The notes under the pieces: generated by a model
The model's input: the letters and a program-made list of their open reading frames with translations, nothing else
What the model was told of the DNA's origin: nothing
Databases searched by the model: none
Source: Ignavibacteriota bacterium
GTDB lineage: Bacteria; Bacteroidota; Ignavibacteria; Palsa-1295
Assembly: GCA_025357895.1 (NCBI GenBank)
Contig: JANYLL010000245.1
Location: forward strand, 1-15,948
DNA length: 15,948 bases
Direction of reading: 5' to 3'
Shown here: piece by piece, positions 1 to 8,278 of the stretch
How the letters are laid out: each line of letters starts with the position of its first letter
How positions within the stretch are numbered: position 1 is the first letter of the stretch
Program-made: the position numbers and the translations under genes

Positions 1-1
1 T

Positions 2-2239
2 GCAAGTCCAATTGATAAATATTCGATTACACGTAGAGGAGATACGATTGGATGCGATCATTACAATTGGATGGTCCTTTCATATGATACCGCAACAAAC
101 CCTTTATTACTCAGTTATATACTGACGCGAGAATTTCCTAAAGACATTTTCTTTGCAGAGCCAGATCGTAAGGGAGGTAGATTACTTCATACTAAACCAA
201 GTCACCCCCACGATAATACTCTTTATTATGACAGATGTGAATACAGTCTGCATGATATGATCAATGCACCAAAAGCTTGGGATTATGAAGTAGGGAATCC
301 AAAAATTGTAATAGCACTCTTTGATCGCGGTGCTGATTTTATGCATCCTGATCTTGGGGCAGGTTTAGGTTTAGGAAAACACGTTAGATTTGGAGAGCAG
401 TTTACATTAAATAAGATTGGACATACGGTAACCTTTGATCCAATAAACAAACATCAAGCGCATGGGACTCCTTGTCTCGGCATTATAGGAGCACTAACTA
501 ACAGAAATGCTACTTCTGTAGCTGGGATAGCAGGTGGTTGGGGTGTATTGCCTTCTGATCTTATTGATACTATTGACGAAGGTATGGGTTGCAGTCTTGC
601 AATTCTTGCTGCAAGCAATTTTGGGCAAGATGTTGGTGATTCGTATAGCGATTATGTAGCTGCTGTTTTTCAAGCTTCAGCAAAAAGTGATTCATCGGAA
701 TATGGATATGGTGTAAATGTCATTAATACTTCTGCTGTTGTAATCAATGACAATACTTTTGGAGGAGGTGATGCCGTACCTTCACTTCATGGCGCTATCA
801 ATTTTGCTTTTTTGAATGGCGTCGTCCAAGTGGCGTCCATTAGTGATAATGGTAACAATGAAACAGCTCACCAACAAACATGGCCAGCTGACTATGAAGA
901 ACCATGGATGATAAGCGTTGGGGGAAGTCAACCGAACAAATCATTAATTTTAGGATCAAATTTTGGTTATACTATGGATTTAATTGCCCCAGCAGGAGAT
1001 CCAACTCATGGAGATAGTATTACCACCGATAATTGTAGTAATATCCAAATAAATTGCTTTAAAAATGGCAACTGGGATGAAACATTTACCACATGGAATT
1101 TACAGCAAGATATGGGGTTGCTAGAAATTACGAATCCATGTTTTAATTATAATGGATTTGGGGGTACTTCTGCTGCTGCCCCTCATGTAACTGGTTCGGC
1201 AGGATTAGTACTTTCTACTTTCTTAAAAGATACTTCTATTAAGCTTGAACCTGAAGACGTTGCAGGTATGCTGAAAGCATCAGCATTTCGTCCAGCAGGT
1301 GTGAGATCGCATAAAGATTCAACTGGTTATGGTCATCTTGATATTGGACATTTATATGAAATGCTTGACCCTATCCCAGGATCTTCAACAGAGAACTTGT
1401 ATTTTATACGGCATTTTCATTTTGAAGATAGTTTACAATACGGAGCTTGGAGCAAAGATTCTATAGGATGGTATTTTGATATTTGCTGGAATCCTAATAT
1501 TCAATTCACTGATAGTTTTAAAAATAAATTTGGAAAATGGGATTATATTCTGAATAGCTCAGGTGGTGGACAATCCGATCTTTATTACGCAAAAGTAAGA
1601 ACCGTAGCCAGATCTGTAACTCTTGATACTTTATGGGATATAGATTCAATTTCGTCACCTCTTTTCGCATGGGGTCGTAGTGGCGGAATAGGACAAAAGA
1701 GCGGTTGGAATTTTTCACAATATAATTTTCAAACTGGATGGAGCCGGGTAACAAATGGTATAGGTGGAGACACACTGAACGAAGGAATATTTCATTCACA
1801 AAGCAAAACATTTACGATTGTGACAGCACAATATGATGTTTGGGCTTGGGATGATAGCACTGCAGGTTATTCAAAATATATTGGACATGTACCGAATGAT
1901 ACCTCGTTAGGAGTAAATTTCACGGTATTCGGACGACGGAATCTCAATTATAATTCTGTAAGGTCGCAACAATCTTCTGGGAATGAGAATCTTCTTGTTT
2001 CCGTTTCTCCAGAGGGGAATCGTCTTAATGCATGGTACTTTACAGATAGGGACGTTGAACGTCCAAAACTGGAAGTTTACGATATTTTAGGAAGGTTTAT
2101 TACATCGTTTTCCGAACAATATGCATTAAAAGGGTGGAATACAATCCAATGCCCCCTTAATCTTCAATCCGGTACGTATATATGCCGCATTTCTGGTTCG
2201 GGATTTACGCAGTCAAAGAGTTTTCAAGTCATTAAGTGA
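2..2239 (+). CDS. Subtilisin-like S8 family serine peptidase with T9SS sorting domain, 5' truncated
   Basis: This is an exported subtilase, probably acting on the cell surface or outside the cell. The reading frame is open to the window edge: 23 codons before the ATG at 71 read through without a stop, so that ATG is probably internal and the signal peptide and propeptide lie upstream. The catalytic Asp is in ALFDRGADFMHPDL (codon 323-325), the His in HQAHGTPC (461-463) and the Ser in GGTSAAAPHVTGSAGL (1169-1171), in the family's order and spacing. In the strand holding the oxyanion residue (ASISDNGN), the expected Asn aligns with Asp (845-847). About 270 residues follow the Ser: a beta-rich segment, then a type A sorting domain over the last ~82 residues (LEVYDILGRF, LQSGTYICRI). 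The stop overlaps the next gene's GTG start. Family assignment is firm; substrate is unknown. Confidence 0.93.
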   Translation, partial: ASPIDKYSITRRGDTIGCDHYNWMVLSYDTATNPLLLSYILTREFPKDIFFAEPDRKGGRLLHTKPSHPHDNTLYYDRCEYSLHDMINAPKAWDYEVGNPKIVIALFDRGADFMHPDLGAGLGLGKHVRFGEQFTLNKIGHTVTFDPINKHQAHGTPCLGIIGALTNRNATSVAGIAGGWGVLPSDLIDTIDEGMGCSLAILAASNFGQDVGDSYSDYVAAVFQASAKSDSSEYGYGVNVINTSAVVINDNTFGGGDAVPSLHGAINFAFLNGVVQVASISDNGNNETAHQQTWPADYEEPWMISVGGSQPNKSLILGSNFGYTMDLIAPAGDPTHGDSITTDNCSNIQINCFKNGNWDETFTTWNLQQDMGLLEITNPCFNYNGFGGTSAAAPHVTGSAGLVLSTFLKDTSIKLEPEDVAGMLKASAFRPAGVRSHKDSTGYGHLDIGHLYEMLDPIPGSSTENLYFIRHFHFEDSLQYGAWSKDSIGWYFDICWNPNIQFTDSFKNKFGKWDYILNSSGGGQSDLYYAKVRTVARSVTLDTLWDIDSISSPLFAWGRSGGIGQKSGWNFSQYNFQTGWSRVTNGIGGDTLNEGIFHSQSKTFTIVTAQYDVWAWDDSTAGYSKYIGHVPNDTSLGVNFTVFGRRNLNYNSVRSQQSSGNENLLVSVSPEGNRLNAWYFTDRDVERPKLEVYDILGRFITSFSEQYALKGWNTIQCPLNLQSGTYICRISGSGFTQSKSFQVIK

Positions 2240-3483
2240 AAAAAAATACTTTTTTCAATATTCTTATCATATGCTGTCTTACCCACTGCTCACTTTTTGC
2301 GCAGTGGGTTAAGACCAATTGTCCTTTAAATCCTGAGGCGCTTTGTGTAAATAAAAATTTTCTTTTTGCTGGGAGTGAGGGTGGGGTAGTTAAATCATCT
2401 GATGATGGAAATACATGGAAATTCGTAAATAAAGGTCTCCATAGCGATATAATGCCTGCAGAAGTGCTTTCATTTTATTCTTTCGACACTTATTTATTTG
2501 CTTACGTGCCGAATATCGGTGGCGGCGAATTCTTCTCTGATAACGATGGCGAGAATTGGTCATTCTTATCGAACAATGGTTTGACTATCTCTGCGGATCA
2601 AAATGGTTATCTTTTTTCGCATTATGTAAATGGATCTGGAGTTCTGCGTTCATCGGACAGCGGAAAATCTTGGATACCTATTGATAGCGGATTTAGTCAC
2701 TATTATTCAGGAATAGATTCTCGAAAACTTCTCTTTCGACCACCCGTGCATTTAGATGGTATCCTCTTTACTGAAAATCTTTTAGGTGAAATTTACAGAT
2801 CAACAAACAATGGAGATTTTTGGGATTCCATTTCTACAATTTCTATTCGATCTAACGTGACACTATCACTATTTGCGTCTGATTCAGCTCTTTTTACAAT
2901 AATTTCTGGTATTATACTCCGGTCACTAGATCAGGGTTATACATGGGATACGGTTAAAAGTGATTTTGGAACGAAGACAATGGTTGCAGTTGGGAATAAA
3001 ATTTTTGCGGGAGGATACTATGGTATTATTCTTTCTACGGATAATGGTAAAACGTGGAAAGTTGAAAACAACAATGTTCCTGATTCAGTAGTTATTGATG
3101 CATTTGAAATTAAAGACGGTTATCTTTTTGCAGGCGCATATTATGTTACACCAAATTCTCCCGGAGGTCTTTGGCGTCGTCCGCTTGCAGATTTTACCAA
3201 TAAAGTAAAAGATTCTATTCAACTAATAGCTCATTTTTTTATTTACCCCAACCCTGCAAAATCTGAAATGCACATCACCTACTCCATTCCGAAGCGAAGT
3301 GATGTTGTCTTGAGCGTATTTGATATTACCGGAAAAGAAATTACAACGATTGCAAGTGAAGCGCATGATGTGGGTTCATATGAAAATTTATGGAATGTGA
3401 AATCGCTTCCGAATGGCTCGTATATTTTAAAACTTACCGCTTGCGGAGAGAGCGTAACGAAGGTTGTGGAAGTTGTGAAATAG
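2236..3483 (+). CDS. Asp-box (BNR/Ycf48-like) beta-propeller protein with T9SS sorting domain
   Basis: This predicted secreted protein has 415 residues. The start is a GTG inside the stop region of the preceding peptidase gene (4-base overlap). That start gives a good signal peptide: a KK n-region, a hydrophobic core around NILIICCLTHC, and likely cleavage after SLFAQ near residue 23. Six Asp boxes of the S-x-D-x-G-x-x-W type follow near residues 54 (SSDDGNTW), 101 (SDNDGENW), 139 (SSDSGKSW), 189 (STNNGDFW), 230 (SLDQGYTW) and 267 (STDNGKTW). Boxes two and four have Asn for the key Asp. The segment GLWRRPL marks the propeller's end. The last ~80 residues are a type A sorting domain (FFIYPNPAKSEMHITYS, VFDITGKEI, LPNGSYILKL). 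Such propellers in photosynthetic organisms help photosystem assembly, but nothing here supports that role. A function linked to the upstream peptidase is inferred from the overlap only. Confidence 0.9.
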   Translation: MKKNTFFNILIICCLTHCSLFAQWVKTNCPLNPEALCVNKNFLFAGSEGGVVKSSDDGNTWKFVNKGLHSDIMPAEVLSFYSFDTYLFAYVPNIGGGEFFSDNDGENWSFLSNNGLTISADQNGYLFSHYVNGSGVLRSSDSGKSWIPIDSGFSHYYSGIDSRKLLFRPPVHLDGILFTENLLGEIYRSTNNGDFWDSISTISIRSNVTLSLFASDSALFTIISGIILRSLDQGYTWDTVKSDFGTKTMVAVGNKIFAGGYYGIILSTDNGKTWKVENNNVPDSVVIDAFEIKDGYLFAGAYYVTPNSPGGLWRRPLADFTNKVKDSIQLIAHFFIYPNPAKSEMHITYSIPKRSDVVLSVFDITGKEITTIASEAHDVGSYENLWNVKSLPNGSYILKLTACGESVTKVVEVVK

Positions 3484-3499
3484 CCCTCTGTTAGATCCG

Positions 3500-3537
3500 A
3501 AATTTGACTTTACAACTGCTGTGTCAAAGGTAAATTT
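3500..3537 (+). terminator. AT-rich stem-loop after the peptidase/propeller pair
   Basis: The 12-base arms 3500-3511 and 3526-3537 can form eleven pairs, including one G-T wobble, around a 14-base loop. The arms are AAATTT plus CTTT on the left and AAAG plus AAATTT on the right. The structure starts 16 bases after the stop at 3483, a sensible place for a transcript end. It lacks a clear downstream T-run and is AT-rich, so it could be chance. Low confidence. Confidence 0.28.
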
Positions 3538-3570
3538 ATATTATGGGTGGACGTAACGGCATTTCATCCG

Positions 3571-3578
3571 TATGTTTG
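3571..3578 (+). promoter_or_regulatory. Possible TAnnTTTG (-7) promoter element
   Basis: TATGTTTG matches the Bacteroidetes -7 consensus TAnnTTTG exactly and lies 94 bases before the ATG at 3673. I find no matching TTTG-type -33 element at the usual distance upstream, so this rests on one 8-base match. The 189-base gap 3484-3672 otherwise shows only the stem-loop at 3500-3537. The final bases before the ATG carry no Shine-Dalgarno sequence. Confidence 0.25.
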
Positions 3579-3672
3579 TACATGGATGTTCGTGCGAGCT
3601 GATAAGCATTTGATATCGCGCCAAAATTTCTGCGGAGACTCTGAGTAAAATATACTAAAGTACACATTTACT

Positions 3673-6600
3673 ATGAAAAACCAAACGAATTTTAAACCTT
3701 CGCATTTAGGATCCTTTCTATTGATCCTTACTTTCGTGCTTGCAGGACATGTCATTTTTCTTGCACCGGCAATGGCACAGCAAAGAATATCGTTCGAGGC
3801 TTGGAGGACGTATGGCTCCCAAGAGGCAATACAACTCGATTCTGTCTTCGGACCTCTTTTTCCCTATTATGTAACCACTACTCATCCCAAAAATACGATT
3901 CGAGGCTTTTTGAAGGGAAGAAGTCCAAAACAAAATAGTAATTCATTGTGGCTCGAACTCGTGTTGAATACTCCGATCACCTCTGTAGGTGATTATGCAA
4001 TATTTGGTCGTATGTGGACGGACAGTACAGGCGAAACCGGTACCGGCACCCTCTCAGTTACAAACTATGACATAAACCTCAAGTCCTTCTCAGGTAACTT
4101 TGCTCTCAGGGATATGAGTAAGACGGACTCCTTTATGTTCCTTCGTTCAGGCGCTATTACCTATGTGCCGCCGAAAGCGGCAATGCAGTTTTATTATTAT
4201 CAGTCCGGCAATCTTGGGGATCAGGTGTTGGATACCATCAAAATGGATCAGGGAGATTCAATGTGGTTGGCTTGCGTAGTCGGAATCAAGGGAGATACCA
4301 TACCTTATGGTTTTTTGAACGAGTCATTAATTCCTACGGATATTGATATCATTAATCGTCTGGAATCTCCTGATCAGGTTTTTAAGAAATTTGGTCCGAC
4401 CGGCACAAGTAAGCGAAGTGATTCCATTCTCATTCTTGCCACGACGAAACCACTTCAGGACTCAGTGTATAGGCTTACCTTCAAAGCCAATGCTAATTTG
4501 CTCCGAGAGAGCGACACGATTGTTAGATATGTAAATGTTCGAAAAAAATTCTATACCTACAACTGCAATGGTCTGCCGCTCATAATGTTTGATGCGAGTT
4601 TCTGTGACGGAAGACAATCCACCACCGATGGCGGATTAACCTTCGTGAAATCTTCTTATGGCTGGAAAGCCGCAGGCGCAGGGATGATAGCTGCAAGAGG
4701 ATTGATCGTGGTGAATAATTTCCTGAAATTCGAAGGCGACATGCGCCTTGACACTCTCCACGGATCAATTGAGACTACCGGAAATTGGTATCTCGATACC
4801 ATTCCGTTACCTCTGGGTCTTTCAACGGGAAGATTCGATCTTCGCGGAGATCCCGTGAGTCTGAATATCAACTGTACCGGTTTGACATTCGGTGCCCGTA
4901 AGGCGCTTAACGCTTATGTATCCTCTATGCTCGGAGGGTTCCAGTTCAGATTAGACTCCTTAGCGTTTATTCCCGGTTCTGACGGATTGCATGCCATCGG
5001 CGTACGTGTGGGAGTTTCACTCATTTTTCCCGCAGAGAAGCTTAAGAATGGAGGCCTCTTTGATGGAGATTGCGGCGGCTCTGTATTTCTCGGAACAAAG
5101 GACAAAGGAATGATTTCTTTACAGCCGCTTGAAATCACAAAAACAGGTATAAACTTTTCACTGCATGTGAAGGATATTCCTTTTGCCAAAACATTCTGTT
5201 TGAAGGATGCCTTCATCTCGTATTATAGAGAGCCGGATTCCTTCGACATTGGTGCAAAACTGAAAACTCCTTTCTTATCAAAAAAAGGTGCAACATTTGA
5301 AGAGAACATGGGCTGGAAACACGGAATATGGGATGCAGCAGGATTCAAAGTGAATCTCGGTCAATCGATTCCAATAGCAGACACTCCGCTCGGGTTTAAA
5401 TCAGGGAATGGCTCCATTAAGGGCATGCAGGATCCGCCACTGGATTTGTCGTTTGGCGGCACGGTAAATCTTTTCGCCCAACCCAACTTGTTCGAATGTG
5501 ATATGAATGTCAAGTATGTCGAGACTCCAAGTCTCGAAGGTAGTGTCGTCGCAAGATTATTTAATGTTGTGATATGGCAGATCGAATGTGCCGGTAAGTG
5601 CGTACTCGATTGGCATAATTATATTTCGATGTCCGGCACCTTTAAAGCCGGCAATTTAGGTGGTACGGCTTATGTCCTGAATGGAAACGGCGTAATCAAG
5701 GATACCTGGAGACCTCTTTTTGCGCAGGACGGGAAAGCACGTGGCACGATCAACATTCCAAATCTGCCGGGTAATACCGAGTGGGGTGACTGGGCGAACA
5801 ATGTACTTGGTCTGCCAATAACGCTCGGGCAAGGGGATGCCGTATTGCATAACGGTGTTCTCCGGGCTAATCTGGACTATTTATTTTTAGGCTATTTCCC
5901 AATTAAGTTGCATATTGCAGTAGACATGACTAAGTCGTATGGCGTTCCGGGATTTATTGATATCGGAAAAGGCAACATTCGGCTTTCCCAGGCAAAGAAG
6001 AAAGGCGGGTCCACGATCTTAGAAAATCGGACGAAGACAATTACCGTAGCGCCGAATACCGAGCAAGTGCTCATTCGTATTGCCAGCAGCAGCAAAGTCT
6101 CGACATCATCTCTCATTACTCCCAGCGGACAAACGATTACTAAATCGACCGATACTCTGGTGCTTTATTCTGAATCGAAAGATAATACAAAAAGTTTTTG
6201 GCTGCTTCATCTTCCTGCCGCCGGCAAATGGATTCTCAATATACCAAATGCCCAAACGACAGACACAATCGATGCAAGCGCAATTCTGAAGGAGCGGGAC
6301 TTCAGTATTTCTGCCGTGCAAGCCGGCAAACAAGTTACCATCACCTGGGACACTGTTGGAACACCTTCAGATGGAACTGTTGATTTTTATCTCGACGCTA
6401 AAGACAGCGGCTTCGATGGTCTGAGAATCGGTTCGGCGAATGGGCGCGATGGTAGCTTTACCTATCTTCTCGACGACACGCTGCCCGGATGTTTCTTTTA
6501 TGCCTATGGCTTGCGTGATGAAAGTGGCGGTATCTCCAGAGCATATGCAAGTAAGTTATTGGTTAACGATAAAACTGGTATTCCCTTAGCGATGAATATC

Positions 6601-7146
6601 AAAATAGTCCCGGGCACGGTTGGTAAATTGCTGGTAACCTGGAGCAACCCAGCCGATAGCAATGCTGCAGCCGGATATCTGGTAAGAGTTACTGACGCTA
6701 AAGGCTATGACTCAACTTATCCCTCTGTTTCACCCCTTCTGAATTCCCGGGAAATTGATACGGCGGGTCTCCTCCGACCTTCTGTCTCAGTACAAGGATT
6801 CAACTCCGATGGTTTGACTGGATGCTGGACTCCGGCATCACCGCTCACTCCTGCAAGTGTGATTCCGCAGAGGGATCCTCTAACCGCACACACAATCCTT
6901 CTTGGAAATCACCCGAATCCAACGAACTCAACCACTACGATTGACTACGAGTTGGATTCGAGAGTAGGCGTGAGGCTTGACATATTCTCGCTGCTTGGCA
7001 ACCACATCCAGACAATCGAGAACGGAATTCAGGAAGCCGGCGTATATCATGCAACGGTTAATCTGAGCGGACTCGCTCCGGGCACATACTATTACCGGAT
7101 TCAGGCAGGCAATTCCATTGAGACGAAGAAGTTGATTCTGCGCTAA
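3673..7146 (+). CDS. Large exported beta-rich protein of unknown function with T9SS sorting domain
   Basis: I do not recognise the main body of this 1157-residue protein. It starts with a long signal peptide: a basic n-region, a core near SFLLILTFVLAG, and likely cleavage after APAMAQ, about residue 36. Residues 40-290 are beta-rich. Residues 295-775 hold many short amphipathic segments rich in Gly, Asp and Asn, with scattered Cys and no recognisable enzyme motif. Residues 790-860 look like a beta-sandwich (LITPSGQTI, LPAAGKWILNI). Two fibronectin-III-like domains follow, about 876-963 (GKQVTITWDT) and 972-1065 (GKLLVTWSNPAD). The type A sorting domain begins near residue 1077 (LGNHPNPTNSTTTIDYEL, FSLLGNHIQTI, LAPGTYYYRI). 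It stands alone between a compositional shift upstream and a convergent barrel gene downstream. A secreted or surface-anchored structural or adhesive role is a guess. Confidence 0.88.
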   Translation: MKNQTNFKPSHLGSFLLILTFVLAGHVIFLAPAMAQQRISFEAWRTYGSQEAIQLDSVFGPLFPYYVTTTHPKNTIRGFLKGRSPKQNSNSLWLELVLNTPITSVGDYAIFGRMWTDSTGETGTGTLSVTNYDINLKSFSGNFALRDMSKTDSFMFLRSGAITYVPPKAAMQFYYYQSGNLGDQVLDTIKMDQGDSMWLACVVGIKGDTIPYGFLNESLIPTDIDIINRLESPDQVFKKFGPTGTSKRSDSILILATTKPLQDSVYRLTFKANANLLRESDTIVRYVNVRKKFYTYNCNGLPLIMFDASFCDGRQSTTDGGLTFVKSSYGWKAAGAGMIAARGLIVVNNFLKFEGDMRLDTLHGSIETTGNWYLDTIPLPLGLSTGRFDLRGDPVSLNINCTGLTFGARKALNAYVSSMLGGFQFRLDSLAFIPGSDGLHAIGVRVGVSLIFPAEKLKNGGLFDGDCGGSVFLGTKDKGMISLQPLEITKTGINFSLHVKDIPFAKTFCLKDAFISYYREPDSFDIGAKLKTPFLSKKGATFEENMGWKHGIWDAAGFKVNLGQSIPIADTPLGFKSGNGSIKGMQDPPLDLSFGGTVNLFAQPNLFECDMNVKYVETPSLEGSVVARLFNVVIWQIECAGKCVLDWHNYISMSGTFKAGNLGGTAYVLNGNGVIKDTWRPLFAQDGKARGTINIPNLPGNTEWGDWANNVLGLPITLGQGDAVLHNGVLRANLDYLFLGYFPIKLHIAVDMTKSYGVPGFIDIGKGNIRLSQAKKKGGSTILENRTKTITVAPNTEQVLIRIASSSKVSTSSLITPSGQTITKSTDTLVLYSESKDNTKSFWLLHLPAAGKWILNIPNAQTTDTIDASAILKERDFSISAVQAGKQVTITWDTVGTPSDGTVDFYLDAKDSGFDGLRIGSANGRDGSFTYLLDDTLPGCFFYAYGLRDESGGISRAYASKLLVNDKTGIPLAMNIKIVPGTVGKLLVTWSNPADSNAAAGYLVRVTDAKGYDSTYPSVSPLLNSREIDTAGLLRPSVSVQGFNSDGLTGCWTPASPLTPASVIPQRDPLTAHTILLGNHPNPTNSTTTIDYELDSRVGVRLDIFSLLGNHIQTIENGIQEAGVYHATVNLSGLAPGTYYYRIQAGNSIETKKLILR

Positions 7147-7314
7147 GGCGAAAGTTTCAAATCATTCGGGCGTAATTATCATATTATCGGACTACTCACG
7201 TCTAATATCAGTTCGTGCGTGTATTAGTTTACCACGGGGATGGTATTTGTATGTATTGTTTAAACGACTTATCGATGGATAGGTTGTGGCATTAAATGAT
7301 CCATTTCAAATACT

Positions 7315-7336
7315 ATCCTCCTGATTTATAGAGGAT
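7315..7336. terminator. Short stem-loop in the convergent gap 7147-7364
   Basis: ATCCTC at 7315-7320 and GAGGAT at 7331-7336 form a 6-bp stem with a 10-base loop, between the stop of the 1157-residue protein gene (7146, plus) and the stop of the barrel gene (7365, minus). It could terminate one or both transcripts, but neither side has a T-run. A second weak pair, ATGGAT 7275-7280 with ATCCAT 7299-7304, lies nearby. I see no small gene or repeat in the rest of this 218-base gap. Confidence 0.2.
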
Positions 7337-7364
7337 TACGTCTGCGCCTACCAAACTACATCCC

Positions 7365-8141
7365 TTAAAAATAAATTCTTGCGCCGACTCTGAGCGATAA
7401 ATAATCAATTACTCTTGCATTATCATTCGGATCATTCGGATTTTTTCCGTCATTAATATCGCCGGAGCCTCGTGAGAACAAGCCTTGGTTTAATGCGGGA
7501 TCCGTATAGGATTTACCTATGAGATTAACATTCGTATAATTAAGGCTTGCTTCGATTCCGATCGGCGATCTGCTGATGTTATACCGCTCACCAATTTCCA
7601 TTTCTATGCCATAGCGCGTTCCGTTGTTGCTAAGAGCAACATCCATGAAGCGGTCCTGATTTCGGATGCGGTAATTTCCTACGATCAGACTTGAATTCAG
7701 TCCGAGCCTTCCGAAGAAATTCCAATGTTGATACAGCTGACCGAGTGTATATTCAAGTCCTGCCGTCGTTGTGCCGATCGTCATCGTGTATCTTCCACTC
7801 GGAGAATACCTGAAACCAAATCCGGTATTAAAACTTGAAGCCGATGCCGCGAGATAAATACTCATCGGGCTTTTAGCGTAACGGTAGGCGATCTGTCCTT
7901 GCACCGGAATGCTATGAGTATGGTTGCCGCCGAAAGGATATTGAGTAGCCGTAGTGCCGTTTTCGATGGCAGAGTGGTAGTCTTCTATCGTTCCGTGCAT
8001 CGCCGAAGAGATACTGATATTGATTCCGCTAAAAGCAGCAAAACTCCATTGCCCGTGCGGAGCATCATCCTGGGCGTAAGCAGAAAACGCCAAAAAAATA
8101 ATCAAGAAGAAAGAACCAAAAAGGCAAAAGTATCTTTTCAT
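7365..8141 (-). CDS. Predicted outer-membrane beta-barrel protein
   Basis: This protein of 258 residues has a signal peptide (MKRY, then a strongly hydrophobic core, FFLIIFLAFSAYAQ, cleaved near residue 24). The mature part alternates polar and hydrophobic residues in strands such as GQIAYRYAKSP, SIYLAASASSF, TAGLEYTLG, NFFGRLGLNSSL, YGIEMEIGERY and GIEASLNYTNV. It ends with LSLRVGARIYF, a C-terminal aromatic residue typical of outer-membrane barrels. Length and strand number suit a small barrel of about 8-10 strands. It has no type IX sorting domain, which fits insertion into the membrane rather than secretion. It is divergent from the 1215-residue protein gene, with 137 bases between their starts, and convergent with the gene ending at 7146. 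No specific family is recognised. Confidence 0.72.
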   Translation of the reverse strand: MKRYFCLFGSFFLIIFLAFSAYAQDDAPHGQWSFAAFSGINISISSAMHGTIEDYHSAIENGTTATQYPFGGNHTHSIPVQGQIAYRYAKSPMSIYLAASASSFNTGFGFRYSPSGRYTMTIGTTTAGLEYTLGQLYQHWNFFGRLGLNSSLIVGNYRIRNQDRFMDVALSNNGTRYGIEMEIGERYNISRSPIGIEASLNYTNVNLIGKSYTDPALNQGLFSRGSGDINDGKNPNDPNDNARVIDYLSLRVGARIYF

Positions 8142-8278
8142 ATAGCTAACGTTGTGTCATCACATATAACTTTCGTGGAGCGATCGGGATATTCACTAAC
8201 ATAAAGATGCTCCAACATATTCTTTGTTTCACTCGCTGCGGCGGATTCTTTGATCATATTAGCTCATCATAATCGTAC
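8142..8278. promoter_or_regulatory. Divergent intergenic region, presumed promoters for both flanking genes
   Basis: These 137 bases separate two divergent starts (barrel gene at 8141, minus; Asp-box/Ig-repeat gene at 8279, plus), so promoters in both directions are expected. I find no exact TAnnTTTG element. The closest are TAACTTTC near 8167 and two copies of ATTCTTTG at 8219-8226 and 8245-8252, 26 bases apart, upstream of the plus gene. Neither start has a Shine-Dalgarno sequence. The promoter role follows from gene layout, not from a clear motif. Confidence 0.35.

Noticed and set aside
71..73. ATG at 71 as the true start of the S8 peptidase
   Set aside because: The frame stays open to the window edge, and no signal peptide follows the ATG although the protein has a sorting domain and must be exported.
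8219..8252. Two copies of ATTCTTTG 26 bases apart upstream of 8279
   Set aside because: Too short and AT-rich to separate from chance as operator or promoter, and they do not match TAnnTTTG spacing.
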